Positions 1-12,231 of a DNA stretch of 64,000 nt are shown piece after piece. The stretch comes from Purpureocillium takamizusanense (lineage: Eukaryota; Ascomycota; Sordariomycetes; Hypocreales; Ophiocordycipitaceae), in NCBI RefSeq assembly GCF_022605165.1, contig NC_063072.1, forward strand, positions 2,728,001 through 2,792,000, read 5' to 3'. Below the pieces are notes generated by a model. That model was not told the DNA's origin, searched no databases, and saw only the letters and a program-made list of their open reading frames with translations. The translations under genes and the position numbers were made by a program. Numbering within the stretch: position 1 is the first letter of the stretch; the number at the start of each line of letters is the position of its first letter.

Positions 1-1678
1 CGCGGTGCACCCTGCGCTGGCACCCGTCGCGCTCACACTCATGCCCGCGGCAGTACAGCGACGTCTCGCCGCGCACGGGCCCGTCGCAATTGCGGTCCCG
101 GCACCGGTGCTGCGTGCAGTAGTCGCAGTCACGCTCGGCACGCCGGCTGCAAATGCGGTCCGGTATGGGCCCGCTTCCGGTCCGGAAATGGCAGGCCCGG
201 GCCGGGGACCCGCTCCGCTCCGCCGCCCCTGTGTGGGTCCCCGGAGATCGGAGATCAGTCAGCTGGAGTCCTGCTTCATTCACCGCACCGCCGCTGCACG
301 GAGTTTCCCGCAGCAGTTGTTGCAACTCTGCAGAGTAGCTCACCTCGCACACGGGATCTTGGCCGCCATCTACCATGGCCATCTTCGTCGTCATCGTCGT
401 CGTCCAAGTCGTACTCATCGTCATCGTAGTCTAGGTCATCAAGCTCCTCGTCGTCGTCGTGGTCGTCGATGGTGTCTTCGAACCGAACGCCGGGTGATCG
501 TGACCACGATGAGCGCCGCCGCCGCCGCCGCCGCCGCCTGTTCCAATGCGCGTCACACCAGCCGCTGTTGACGGCGCGCTCTCCGCAGTCCATGTGTGCG
601 CAACCATGCTCGAGGCAAAAGCGCCCGCTGGCGAGCTTCCTGTGCGAGCAGACGCGGCACTTGTGCTCGAAGCAAAAGTTGGCCACTCCTGCAACTATTG
701 GTCCCAGGCACTCACGTACCTCGCACTCGTGGATATTGCAGTACTGATGCCCCGACAGCGCGCGGTGCTCGCACGCGTCGAAGTCACATGCCCAGCCGCT
801 GCCGACGCCGCCGCCGACACCGTTGCCGCTGAACAGGCCTTCGTGACGCACGCAGTAGAGGCTCGCGCCGCTAATGACGCCCTCGCGGCAGCCCTCGGAT
901 CGGCATGTGTGGTTTCGGCAGTAGTCGCTCCGTCCGCGCGCCTCGGTGCAGTTGTGCAAGTGGCACCGGTGCTCGTCGCAGCGCCTCATGTCTCGGCCGC
1001 CGAACCATCGGCGCTGGCTGCGGCACCCGTCCTCGACACAGTTGTCTGTCATACGCCACCTTGGGTCAGACAACATGTATACTGAATGAGCATGGTAGAG
1101 GAGGAAGAGACCACCGACGATATGGCCAGCAGAAACGATAGTCGCCGACCCGGCCCTCCCTCACTTCTTGCATGCACCTGGCCCCTTCGGCTGACCCCTG
1201 ACATCTGATGTCTGTAGTCCCCTCTCGCCAACCCCCGCGCCTCGCCGTCAGCCCCTTCTTCTTTTCATCTTTCTCTCTGTCTTCTCTCTTTACCGTCCCC
1301 CGGTACTGTTTGCCTGACTGCCCATGCCGCATGCTCGCATGCGGAACAGACAAGCCCATGGGCAGGGACAGGCAGCAGGACAGGGAGCCGGAAAAACAAG
1401 CGGACAGGGGGGGGGCGTTCGCCGCGGCGGCGGCGGCGGCGACGGCAAGGCAACAAAAACTCACGCTCTTCACAGTAACTCGGGTGGTTGACACGAGGCA
1501 GGTCACACACCCTCCCCGTCTCGTCAAAGTACAGGCACGTGTGCGGCCCGCAGTACAGGGACAGCTGGTACTTACCCGAGCCGTGGGGCCCCCTGACGGC
1601 GCAGTTGCCGTGCGGGCAGCGGTCGCTGGGATGACTGCAGCGCGCGCGGTTCCGCTTGAGACTCGTCAGGTGAATCAT
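1..1678 (-). CDS. Cys/His-repeat protein, 3' end beyond left edge
   Basis: I do not recognise a named family. Three exons join in phase: 1678-1465, 1081-344 and 228-1, the last running off the window. The introns are 1464-1082 (GTGAGT...CAG, unusually long at 383 nt) and 343-229 (GTGAGC...CAG). About 393 codons are visible. The protein repeats a module of roughly C-x4-C-x7/9-YC-x2-H-x-C, for example SLYC..HTC, QYCNIHEC and RFCLEHGC, suggesting serial metal (probably zinc) binding sites; that function is inferred. Between repeats lie a run of nine arginines and a long Asp/Glu tract, both encoded by trinucleotide repeats around 365-540. The start at 1678 is the first ATG of the frame, but an acceptor-like CCTAG sits just upstream (1683-1687), so a further 5' exon is possible. 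The reappearance of the module in exon 3 supports the model. Confidence 0.7.
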
Positions 1679-3563
1679 TCCTAGGATGGAAAAAAGGATC
1701 GACTTTGCCGTCCGGTGGAGTGCTTGACTTGATAGCCGAGGTGTACGTCGGTGGGGAAGAGAGAGGTGCCTCTGGAGGGCCTGCTAAAGTCTTTGATATA
1801 AGATGTGATTCTCCTGTGCTCTGCGATCTGGCTGCTGCTGCCACTGGTGTTTCCTAGTCTAGGAACTGAGCGCCCCAGAAAAGGACTCGAACAAAGTCAA
1901 AGGAAGGACGGAGCGGGGGGCAGCAGCACTAGGTATTTATACCAGAGCCCTTGCCGCCTTTTCGGTGACCATCAGTATACAAACCAGTGCTGGTGGCGCG
2001 CGAAAAGGCGTGGAGTCACGCGCAGCTATATAACCACCACCGCTCTCACTCGCTGCCCCCGCTCCCTCCCCTCTCTTTCCTCCGTATCGACTCGACAGCC
2101 CAAGCGTAAACCCAACTTCGACAAGGCGGTCAGCAGGCAGCCTCACGTTTACCGACATTCTTCAATTGTTTCCCGTCGCACAGCACCGCACCGCACCGCA
2201 CCGTCTCACTCAGTAGCAAGGGCCGGTCTGCCCGGCTGCCCATCATCGCACGGCATGGCCTTCCCCCCGTGCGACGACGACGACGACGACGACGACTAGT
2301 ACTACTTCTGATGATACTACTACTGCTACTACGACTACTACTACTACGACTACTACTACTACGACTACTACTACTACGACTACTACTACTTTCGTTACTA
2401 CCTACTACTACTACTGTACTAACAGCTCCGGGCCCGGGCCCCCCTTCCCCGGGTAGTAGCAGCACCAGCACCGGCACCAGCCACGGAGACCGACCGACCG
2501 ACAGACGACGTTATGACCCCGGCGGCTACCCGCAGCGATGTCGTGCCTCCCCTATTCACCACCCGTATCACCCTCCCCCTTCCCCTTGTTCTTAGAGAAG
2601 GGGGGCGGGGGGTAGGACGGGCTAGCAGTAGGCTGGTGTGAGCTTGGCACACGCACCTGACTGTTTCGTTGTCGTTGTCGTTTTCGTTGTCGGTGACGTT
2701 GACGTTGCTGTCTCTTGGATGATGATGATGATGATGATGATGATGGCTGAGTGAGTGAGTGGTCTGGTCTATGACTAACACCCTCTGTAGGGTCTTTCTT
2801 TGTGCATCGCGAGGAGGACAGGTAGTAAGTAGGTGGAGGAGCGTGTGAGACAGAGAAGGGAAAGGAAGAGGAGGACTTGGGACAGAGGATGACAGTCAAG
2901 AGGCTCATGGTTTGCCATCGTCACTGTCTCGTCACCACCGATAGAGCCGGAGCACTCCTGGACACACTCGGAATGGAACAAGTCACAATGTCGCCACTCG
3001 GCCAGAACCAGTCCCCACGTGGAATGCCATGGCGAAGGAATCAGTCGAGGAGGCATCATCTCAACCACCCAAGGGTATTTTTTAGTCTAAATACTCCCCA
3101 AGATGAGGCGTCTGTCGCCGCGCATAGACCCCCAAATGTGATGATGACGAATCCCTACCCTACCCCATCATCCGTCCCTAAGACTCCGTGGTATCATTTC
3201 CCATGCAGAAAAGCTAGAAAAAGCGTAATTTTGGCTGACCACCCCGGTGTAAGATGTAGCTTTGAAAGGATCGCGCCAGCCCGGCGCCTCTCCGCCCCTG
3301 CTCCTCCTATTGCGCCGGAAAACAAGATATAAGGTAAAGTGATAATGAGAGAAAGCAAGCGGCCCAGATGAGGAAAAGCATGGGGCTGCTTGGACCAGCT
3401 ATGTTGCGGCCCTCCCCTCCCTGCCCGGTGTCTGTCATTAGTCGTACATACAGCGTGTGTGTGAGAACATTCATGTCGTGGCAGTGCGACTCTCTTTCCC
3501 GTCCACCAAAGGGTGGTGGCGCGTAGACAAAACGATGTGTGCGACGGGAAAGGTCCTTGGCAT
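1679..3563. other. Intergenic, trinucleotide-repeat rich
   Basis: No convincing gene. The stretch holds an ACG run (2273-2297), a 15-bp minisatellite (about 2331-2393) and a GAT run (about 2719-2743). Open frames here code for poly-Asp, poly-Ser or poly-Leu and follow the repeats. Confidence 0.6.
2310..2420. repeat. 15-bp CTA-rich minisatellite
   Basis: About four near-identical tandem copies of a 15-bp unit, ACGACTACTACTACT, at about 2331-2393, flanked by further CTA triplets. The array directly follows an ACG run. Confidence 0.85.
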
Positions 3564-6500
3564 TCACGATGCTAGGCTCTGGGCCACAACGGCCTGCAGA
3601 CCCTCGAGTAGGGCGGCCTCGGCGGCATTGTCGTCGGCCTGTGTCTCCTCCTGAGACTTGGGTGGTGCTGCCTCGAGCGGTTGCGTTGGCAGAGCGAGAG
3701 GAGCTGGTGCCTGGGCGGTAGGCGCCTGCTGGGGCGGAGGCGCAGACACGGGAGCCGAGTTGTGGTTCGCCTGTGGTTGTGGTTGTGATTGTGGTTGCGT
3801 TTGCTGTTGAGGCAGGTGTCCGTGAACTGTCGACGCCGCTGCGGGAGGATGCTGCTGAGGCTGCGGCGTCGCGGGAGCACTAGGCGGACGGGCCGCTGCA
3901 GGCGGCGCAGCATGTGACGGTGGAGGCTGGCTCTGCGGCCGCTGCGGTTGAGCCAGACCGTTCTGGAGAGAAGCCTGGCTCTGCTGGTTCTGCTGCTGGT
4001 TCTGCTGGCCTTGCTGACCCAGCGCTGTAACGGGGAGGGCCGGTCGACCTTGCGCCGGCTGGCTCGGAGTCAGTGGTTGCACCGGTCTGGCCTGGTTTGT
4101 CTGGGCCGCAGCCGCCTGACCGTGTCCCTGGGCGCCTTGCGCAGGAACGGGCGCCGGGCGGGCAGGGGTCTGGGCCTGCCCCTGTGCTGCTTGCGGCTGT
4201 GGTTTCGTCTGAGGCTGCATCTGGCTTTGGGGATGCTGAGTCTGTGCCTGGCCCTGAGGTTGGGTCTGACCCTGGGAATGTTGCGCGGTGGCCTGGCCCT
4301 GTAGCTGCGCCTGTGCCGTCGCCTGAACCGGAGCCGGAGCCCGGGCTTGAAGCTGAGCGGCAGCCGGTGTGTGCCCCTGGGTAGGCGTCGGGGCTTGAGC
4401 AGACAGTGGGCGTTGCGGTTGCGAGGGAGGCGCCGCAGGCTGGGGCGTTGCTGGCGACCGGGCGGCAGGGCTCTGCTGTTGCTGTTGCAGTACCTGCGTG
4501 TTTTGAGCTTGCGGCTGGCTCTGGCCTTGTTGAGGCGGTTGCTGTTGAGGCGGTTGCTGTTGTTGCTGTTGTTGCTGTTGCTGCTGTTGCCCCTGCTGCC
4601 CCTGAGGCTTCTGTTGTTGGGTCTGCGGCCGGGCCTGTTGCTGGGCTTGCTGCAGATGCTGGTACTGCAGCTGATGCGGCTGGTTGCCGTACGGCTGCGG
4701 CCTGTGTGCCTGAGGGGGGATCTGAGCCTGTGGCCGCGGAGGAGCCTGCGGCATCGACTGTAGCACCTGCTGTGTTGTCGCCTGCACGCCCGGTTTGGTA
4801 CCCTGCGTCGTGGTCGATGTCGTCGTCGTCGTCGTCTGCGCCGATGCTGGCGTCGACGACGATGATGCGGCGACGCCCCCATGCGGACGGCTCGCTGCCT
4901 GTGCGGACGCGTGCCACGGACTGCTTGGCTGCTGCGGACTCGGCCGCTGCGCAGACGACGTAGCGGCCGCCGCGGCTTGCGCCGGTGTCACGACGCTGCC
5001 ACTTTTGCCCGTGGCTGGGCTTCCTGTGGCTCGTCCCTGGGGTGGGTGTTGCAGCCCGCCGGCCAGCGTCAGGATCCCTTGCAGCTTGGCCTGGTCCTCT
5101 TCCGAGGTCATACGCGCCCGCTCCTCCGCCTCCTTCCTGGCGGCCTGAGTAGGAGCCCTCGTCTTGAGTTCGCCAGTGACGGCCTGCAGGTAGTATGGCA
5201 TCTCCGAGTTCGTCTTGAGGAAGAACAGCTTGAGGTTCCGCGCCTTGTCCTTGAGCTGGACCTGCGTCCGCTCCTTCAGAATGTCCGAGATGGTGCCGTT
5301 GTGCCCGAAAAGGGTCAGAATCTGACTCCAGTGAGGTCCCTTGACCATGTCAAGTCCAGCCATGAGCGCCTTCTCCTCGTCCTGGCTCCATGGCCGCCTC
5401 GTCGAGTGGGAGCCCTCTCTCCTCGTGTGCGATGACGTCTTGGACAAGGCCGCCTGTCGGGCTTTATCGTACAAGGTCGCACTGGAGCATGTCTGATTCG
5501 GGGGGAGGTTTTCGCCAGGGGCCGGGGCCGGGGCCTGTGGCTCGGGCGGAGGCTGTGAGTATGAAGTGTAGTAAGGGTGCTGCGCCTGATGTTGCTGCAG
5601 CTGCTGAAGGTACGGGAGCTGGGCCGCCAACGATTCCGTGCTTTGGGGAACGGTCGGCTGGTACGGGACAGGCGAGAGGCCGTGCAGCGTTGTCCTGACA
5701 TAGTTGGACGTGCTCTCGGCAACCAGCGCCTCCAGTTCCTTGTAGTCTGTTGTGAGATCGATCTTCCCGTTTGTTTGCCCAGTCGTGGCCTTGGTTACGC
5801 CGTTGGTGTGAACGCCCTGCTCGCCTCCCTCTGCTGTCGACGCCTCGTTTGTCTCCTCCGTAAGACCGGCCAGCGCGTCCTGTACCAGCCCAGAGGCCGT
5901 CTTTTCGAAGAATGACGACAGGTCATCCAGGTCGACGTCTACTTCGCCCTCGGCATGATGGGTGTCGGTGTTGGCGTGGCCGACGCTCGTGTCACTTGCG
6001 ACGTCTGCTGCGGTAGAAGCGTCGCGTATGTCCATGGATATGCCGAACTTGGGTCCCAGGTGCGATGTCGCCGCGAGGCGCTCTCTGACGTACTTGACGT
6101 ACAATCGCAGCAGGTCTTCCAAGGGGTGCTTTTCCCGAAGGGCGGCTATGGATTACATCAGTCAGCTTTTATGGCCTGAAGCGTTTTCAAGGCAGGGAAA
6201 CAAACTGGGCTCGGGTTGCTCCTTTGCCTCCCCCTGCAGGGTCTCTTTGCGGGACTGAACGGACGAGACAAAGTGCTGGTCCGCGGACGTAAGCTCATTG
6301 CCGCCATGCTGACCGCGCAGCCGGTCCTCGAGCCCCGACATTAATATCTCGCCTAAAATCTCCTCCGAGGGCTTTTCCGGCTCCTTGACGGCAAGGGACT
6401 CGACGGCTCTCTGCGTCATGATGCCCAGATACAGTTCCTCCATACCGGCTGGCAGGTCGGAGACTTGGCAGTCAAACATTGACAGGAAGGACTCGTCGGC

Positions 6501-7407
6501 CTCGTCGAGCGAGTTCTGGCTGCCGTCGACCAGCCATGAGCCGAGCTGTGCCAGGTTCGCCAGCTCCAGGAGGGTGCGCGAGTCGGTGTCATGGATTTCC
6601 AGCTCGAGCGCTGATAGGACGTGTTTTGAGGTGTATAGGGATCGGGTCTGTTCTAGTGACTGCCTGAGCTGACGGTACGAGCGCCCGTGGTCCGAGTCGC
6701 CGTTGCGTATCAGTTTGATAGTGTCTTCGAGCGGTGGCTGCGCTACGATGAGAAGTAGAGAGATGGCCTAGAATCATGCAACAAGCATTTGGTCAGCGGG
6801 CTGCGCTCGCTTGCCTTTTGTCGCGCCACCAGAAGAGGCAGCAGACGCACCAAGTTTCCCAGCGCATGCATGTTCATCTCGCGAATGTACCGCTGAGGCT
6901 CGAGCGCAAACGTGGCCGGGGTCTTGGTCGGCTCCGGGGTCGGCGCGCTGTCCACTTCCATGGGCTCAGCGGTCGAGTGCGCGGGCAAGGCGTCGGGGCC
7001 GGCGCTGAACTGGTCGACCAGGTCGCCGACGTTGGATAGGGCATTCTGGACAAGGAGGGCGAGGCCGTCTTCGAGCGAGTCCTCCTCGACTTGGCCCTCC
7101 TCCGTCTTTGCGCGCTTCGCCTCTGGACTGTCCGTCGCGCCGCTTGCGACATCGTGGAAGGGCCGCTTGGACGCGAGCTCGGGCGACAGGCTGAAGTCGA
7201 GGCCCTCGAGGCCAGTCGTCGGGTCATGCTCTTGTTTGATGTCTAGATCAATCATCAGGGTCAGCAAGGGACATGTCAGCGTCGCTGCGCGCACCGGGAC
7301 AGCGTCTGTCGCAAGGACGGACAGCAGAGAGCGGTGCCATCTATGGATGCAGGCGTACCTGGCGCGGAGGCGGCTGCGCCGGCGGTGGTCTGCGCCGGCT
7401 CGGCCAT
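3564..7407 (-). CDS. TBF1-like telobox Myb DNA-binding protein
   Basis: Likely a TTAGGG-repeat-binding factor of the fungal Tbf1/TRF family, acting in the nucleus at telomeres or promoters. Exons are 7407-7359, 7242-6815, 6767-6206 and 6145-3564, giving 1206 codons plus stop, all in phase. The N-terminal part has a basic KRAK-type signal and an acidic stretch. A long helical region (about residues 130-400) occupies the place of the TRFH-like dimerisation domain. A single Myb/SANT domain near residues 595-655 begins [12 protein letters not shown] and ends with the telobox [11 protein letters not shown], which is close to Tbf1. The remaining roughly 550 residues are Gln/Pro/Ala-rich low complexity. 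Intron 2 (6814-6768) is 47 nt with a GC donor (AAAAG/GCAAGC) and a TAG acceptor; the other introns are GT-AG. The first exon codes only 16 residues. The protein is about twice the length I recall for yeast Tbf1. Product family confidence is good; the target sites are inferred. Confidence 0.85.
6768..6814 (-). other. 47-nt GC-AG intron
   Basis: Donor GCAAGC after AAAAG, CTGAC branch-like element, acceptor ATTCTAG. Removal joins ...LLVARQK to [12 protein letters not shown] in phase 0. No GT donor nearby gives a continuous frame. Confidence 0.7.
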
Positions 7408-8642
7408 GATGCCCATTGACACGGTTACCGCGTGGGGGGGGACATGCGCATGAGTGTCTTCCGGGTGGTCGGAGACGGGCGGAGAGGAAAAGAGGCGGTT
7501 CTGCTGCTACAGCTGCTGCTATCTTGGCGTGTCTCTCTCTCTCTCTTCTATCTCTGGTGCAGAGCGGCGGGCGGGCGGGCGGGCGGTCGGAGAAAATTTG
7601 CTGAGTCAGTCGATCTGGGTGCCCTTATATCGTGCCCCAAAATTCTGCCGCCCAGAGATACACAATCCTCACAGCCGGCGCCCGGAGGCGGAAAATAATT
7701 GGGCGGCGCCCGTCAAAAATTCTCAGAGCGTATGATTGATGGGGCGGCCAAGAGCTGGCGGGCGGGCGTTGGCGATGTGCAACAACAACAAGTGTCGTTG
7801 CTTTTTGTGTACGGCATGTGCGTCTCGTCTGGTGCGGCCTGTGAATTGCTGGCTCGTCGCGTTGTGCCGACTTCTATCAAGGCTCCAGGGGAGACTTTTT
7901 TTTTTCTTGGCCTGCTACCTCTGCCGTCGCTGTCGCGAGATTTTGCTGGGCGACCGACAGTCAGTCCACTCCACTGCGCTGCAATGAACTGCACCCAGCC
8001 AAGCGCCAGTGGACGCGACCTGGAAGGCACGCATTGACTGCAGCCACACACGCTGGGTTGGCTGGCGGCTGCGGCCTCGGCTTCTGGTCGCGGGCGACTT
8101 AGCCTTAGTCAGCGAATGTGGCTTCGGTTGGTGTGGCGTCGTCCATGGACTCAGCTGCCGTCACAGTCACAGCGTTTGAACGAAACATCAGGCAGGAGTC
8201 GCAGGACGCTGGTTGGTGGTTTCCGTGCCTGGCGCTCCGGATCCGGAAAGTCTCAGCCTCTGTCCCATTGCCAGCGCAAGTCGGCAGATGTAAGTGTAGC
8301 TGCGCTGGAGGTAATACGTTAACGTTACTACCTGTGTAAATTGTAGCCAACTCTTGTCCTACCTCTCTGCTCAAGCAGAAGGACCAACCTTGCCGTTGCA
8401 ATCCGCAACCACCAGCGGAAAGCCCGCTGCAAGTCAACGCATGTCCTCCATACCTCAGTCCTAGTAGTACCTCGGTCGAAGTCAACAAAGCATCGCCGCT
8501 TCATACAGTTGCCGCCCTCACTCACTCATACCATCACCAGTCCTCGTACCCTCTCCTATCCCTATTACTACCCTATTGACCGCATCACGCCCACTCATCT
8601 CGCCCTAAAAAACCATCGTCACGGAAACACAGTCCCTCGGCC
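7408..8642. other. Intergenic between divergent genes
   Basis: Probable shared 5' region of the TBF1-like gene and the small gene at 8643. It contains a GGGC run (about 7567-7587) and a T10 tract near 7897. No supported gene. Confidence 0.5.
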
Positions 8643-9056
8643 ATGATCGTCGACAGGTCGCGATGCCCGGCCCACACGCGCACGCCCTGGGAGAAGCCGT
8701 CTCACCGCTGCGACTATCGCCTTCGCTATCTCCTCATGGGCCTCCTCGTCGTGCTCTTCGCGGGCGTCATGATCCTTGGCATCGTCTACACCTTCATTCG
8801 TGGCGGGCTTGGCGCCGGTCAGGCTTCGAGCTGTCGGCGAACAAACTCGCTGGAACGCGTCGCCGTGCCCCGTGTCTCTCCGAATCTGCCGCAACACGCA
8901 TCTCTTTTCCTTGTTTCCCCAACATCAACCAAGTCCCGTGAATCTCCTCGCGATGGCAATGCACAGCTATCAAGGTGCGTCCTCGAGACCGTTGTCGCTC
9001 AGGTACCGGCATTCACACGCCTCGACCTTAGGACCTTGGAAAGATATCCTTGGTAA
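8643..9056 (+). CDS. Putative small single-pass membrane protein
   Basis: The frame codes for 137 residues. The only clear feature is a strongly hydrophobic segment at about residues 30-53 (YLLMGLLVVLFAGVMILGIV), preceded by arginines, which suggests a single transmembrane helix with the N-terminus inside. Beyond residue 60 the sequence looks like read-through of non-coding DNA. A possible donor (GTCAGG near 8818) could end the first exon, but I could not find a convincing partner exon. The start could be 8643 or a later codon. Function is unknown, and it could be a chance open frame with a hydrophobic stretch. The next gene is convergent. Confidence 0.4.
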   Translation: MIVDRSRCPAHTRTPWEKPSHRCDYRLRYLLMGLLVVLFAGVMILGIVYTFIRGGLGAGQASSCRRTNSLERVAVPRVSPNLPQHASLFLVSPTSTKSRESPRDGNAQLSRCVLETVVAQVPAFTRLDLRTLERYPW

Positions 9057-9315
9057 AAGTGCTACTTGTTAGGGTGGCGTCTACGTAATTATAGTCCTTC
9101 TAAGTCTAAGCAAGTCATGCTTACGCTTTATACAATACCCGTCTTATACATGTAATAAACATATCGACATGCTTGCATCGCACAGCAGCAGCCATCATCC
9201 CGTGATACGTTGGCCGATACCTGAGTGTACGTCGGAATATGTACCAAGAAGTCCAAAAAGTGAGCACGGCGCTGACACTAAGTGAATCGGAGAGGAGCCC
9301 TCCCTCGATAACTGG

Positions 9316-10828
9316 CTAAAGTAGAATCGCCAGAGACAAGACAAGTGCGGCAAAAGAAGCACCAAGCAGTGCCGGCGGTCTGTCAGTCGAGTTCTCCTTG
9401 TCGTTGTTGCCCTTGTCGGCCCCGCCCGTCTCCTTGGGGCCGCTTGTGCTCGAGCCCGACTTGTCTCCCGTCTTGCCGCCGCCGCCGCCGCCGCCGCCCG
9501 TCGCCGTGGCGCTGGGATCCGCCGTGGCGCTCGGGGACGACTCGAATGCACCCGTCTTGGTCTCGCCCAGGGTAGGCAGCTTGACATTACCATTAACTTG
9601 CCACCAGCCGGCCGAAGTGGACATGGGACAGGCGCGTGTCGAGATGCTCTTGGTGTCGTAGTCGGCCTTGCTGACACCTGTCGGGTGGAGGCTCGCCCAC
9701 TTGGTCTTGAGATTGTTGAAGTCAGGGTTCCTGGGCGTCGGGGTGCCCTTGCGAATGAAGCCGCCGACGGCGTCGTTACCCCTCCTGTTCTTCTTGGCCG
9801 GAGGCCCGTACTCGATGAGCCCGTAGTTATTCTCCTCTTGGATCCACTCGTACACCATGGAGCCACTCCAGTCATTAACCATGAGCTTCCCAAAGACGGC
9901 ATCCTGGTCTTGGAACCTGCGTGGCCCCGGGACGTTGCAGCCCGTCTCCGAGAAGAAGATGGGTACGGGGAAGTTCTTGCCATACTCCTGGAGCTTGTCA
10001 TAGGTAGACTGCTCATAGGTGCTGGGGTCGCACCACGAGTACGAGTTGAGAGCAAAGAAGTCGACAATCTCGGATGAGTTGCCTCCGCACGTCAGGTAGT
10101 TTTGGAGCATGGGGCGCAGCTCCTGAATGTCGGCGGCCGAGTAGCCGACGGGGATTTTACGGTAGCCCTTGCGGTCGCGATAGGCCTTCATGTCCCGGGC
10201 GGCAGCCTTGAGAAAAGGGGCGACGGGCGAGTCCTGTTTCTTGGCAATGTTTTCGTTGCCGACGAACAGGCCCAAGAGATTATCGTACTTTTGGAACGTA
10301 TCCATGACCTCGGCGTACTTTTCGAATTGACTAGAGTTCCAGTAAAGCTTCGTCTGCATCGTGTCGGGTCAGTTCGTCTTGTTGTCTGTAGGGGGCACGT
10401 CCCGGAGCGAGGGGCAGCCATACCGGTTCAATGTACGTGTTAAAAGTATCCATGTCGAGCATGACATAGACGCCAGCGTCGTCGAACGCCTTCATGCAGC
10501 CATCGTGATTCTTGCCTGCGTCGACATGGTAGACGCGGATGGCGTTGGCGCCCAGGTCCTTCATCAACTTGGCATCCAGGTTGCACTGGTTTGTGTCGAT
10601 TAGGGGGTCATCGGGAACAAGCTGATACGCCACGCCTGTCGAGGTCAGCAGCGGGCACGGGAAAGTACGATAGGACAGTAGAGGGCGTCAGGTCGTGTCA
10701 TACACACCTTTGATAAAGAACTGCGATCCGTCCTTGTTGAAGAACTTGTTGCCGTACGCCTCGACGGGGTCCAGGGCTGCGGCCGAGGCCACCAGGCTGG
10801 AGACAATGGCCAGGGTGCTTCGCAACAT
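9316..10828 (-). CDS. GH72 1,3-beta-glucanosyltransferase (GEL/GAS), GPI-anchored
   Basis: Cell-wall enzyme that splits and rejoins beta-1,3-glucan chains at the outer plasma membrane face. Exons are 10828-10708, 10635-10424 and 10353-9316, coding for 456 residues, with GT-AG introns in phase. A signal peptide (MLRSTLAIVSSLVASAAA) precedes the family start LDPVEAYGNKFF. The GH72 core follows: FIKGVAYQLVPDDPL, the acid/base Glu in VGNENIAKK (residue 145) and the nucleophile Glu in FFSETGCN (about residue 246). After about residue 330 come Ser/Thr, a poly-Gly run and a hydrophobic C-terminus, as expected for GPI attachment. No eight-Cys CBM43/X8 module follows the catalytic domain, so this is the short GEL1-type form. 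Both intron positions are supported by unbroken family sequence (G/VAYQL and IEP/TKLYWN). Confidence 0.97.
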
Positions 10829-12196
10829 GGCGGCTGTCTCACTGACGTGTCTCGGAAGTGCTAGAAGCGAAGCAATTGGGGGGGGGTTCGAACTGAGCCG
10901 ATTCTCGGCAGGGCGCAAGCCAAGAGAGTCCCTCCACCAGATGCCCGTTCCAAAGATGGCTTTTTCTTGAGCAAGCAAGTGGGGGAAGAGAAGAGCGCAA
11001 GATTCGGGAGCGGGAATCACAGCAAAGGGCGAGTCAGACGCCACAAAAACCGGGCGCTCGCGCAACTAGGCGACAGTTCGTCTCGATGGGGACGAATGGC
11101 ACACACACGGGACGCGAGAAGGGAAAGAAAATGGAGAAATGAGCGTAAAGAAGGTCGACGGGTCTTGAGCACGACGAGGGGCAGACGAGGCGCACGACAA
11201 CGTCACCCAAGCTTGGTGCAAGAGCAAGGAACGGCGGCGGCACCTCTTGATTTTGGTCGGAACCTGAAGGAAGAGGCAAGCGCGCGCGAGCGCATGGACG
11301 GGCGGACAATCTCGGTTCTTGGCTGCCGCCGGAAGGGACGATATACGTCAACGAGGGACAATGCGAGCAATCAATCAGTTAGAGCCGGGCGGGTTCTCTT
11401 GCCTGTCCCAAGAAACAGGGTCATGCGCCAGGTGGCAGAGGGTGCACCGGCCGGGGGGACGAGGGTGGAAGAGCCCAGGACATCATCACCCACCTCTACT
11501 CGGTCCCGTCATCCCATGTTCGATACTCTGTACGGGTGGGAGAGCGCAAGAGCGGGCAGGCAGGCAGCGTCAACAGGGGCGCACACACCCAGCCAGTCAC
11601 CTCTGTCGGTCCATGCCTCGTAACGGAACTTGGGAACCAAGCGGGACGGGCGCTAGTTAGGGGAAGTGCGAGACAGACGGGACGCGCCAGGGCCAGCAAC
11701 GGGCAAGCCCATCGCGATCGGGCAACTGCAAGTGAGAGCAACTTGCGTGCCTGGCTGGCGTGAGTGGTGGATTTGGGCCTACTGTAAGTGTGGGCGGGGA
11801 TCGCTGGGGGTGGATGAGAATTGAAGACTCCTGGGATGTCAGTTACGTAGTGGGTGGGTGGGTGAGGTGTGCTTTGGTGAGGTGATGGAGGGAGGGAAGG
11901 TGAAGGATGTCATTGATTTGATCCGGCTTGGCGCCCCGCGGCAAGGCAGCCCAGCCCAGATGGGAAACCACCAGCATCGAACCTGCGGAGGGAAGCGAAG
12001 CTTGCTTTTCGACGACGCACGGCCGTGGCGCGGTGGCGGCGAGACAGCGGACAAACTCCCTGGCACCTACCCAATCCTCCTCCTCCTCTGCAGCCCTGGA
12101 CGAACGAGAGACGAACGACCAGGCAGGGGGAGGGGGATGGCGATCCGCCGTTGGTTCTGTTGCATCCATCGTGGGGAACCCTTGGAATCCAGAGGA

Positions 12197-12231
<35 letters not shown>

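Noticed and set aside
2130..2781. Poly-Ser, poly-Leu and poly-Asp frames
   Set aside because: Direct translation of triplet repeats at 2273-2420 and 2719-2743.
3880..4917. 345-codon and other long frames inside the TBF1-like gene
   Set aside because: Out-of-frame shadows of the Gln/Pro-rich tail exon, which is itself tied to the Myb domain.
10880..10905. GGTTCGAACT, resembling a tRNA B box
   Set aside because: It follows a G run and has no A box or foldable cloverleaf upstream.
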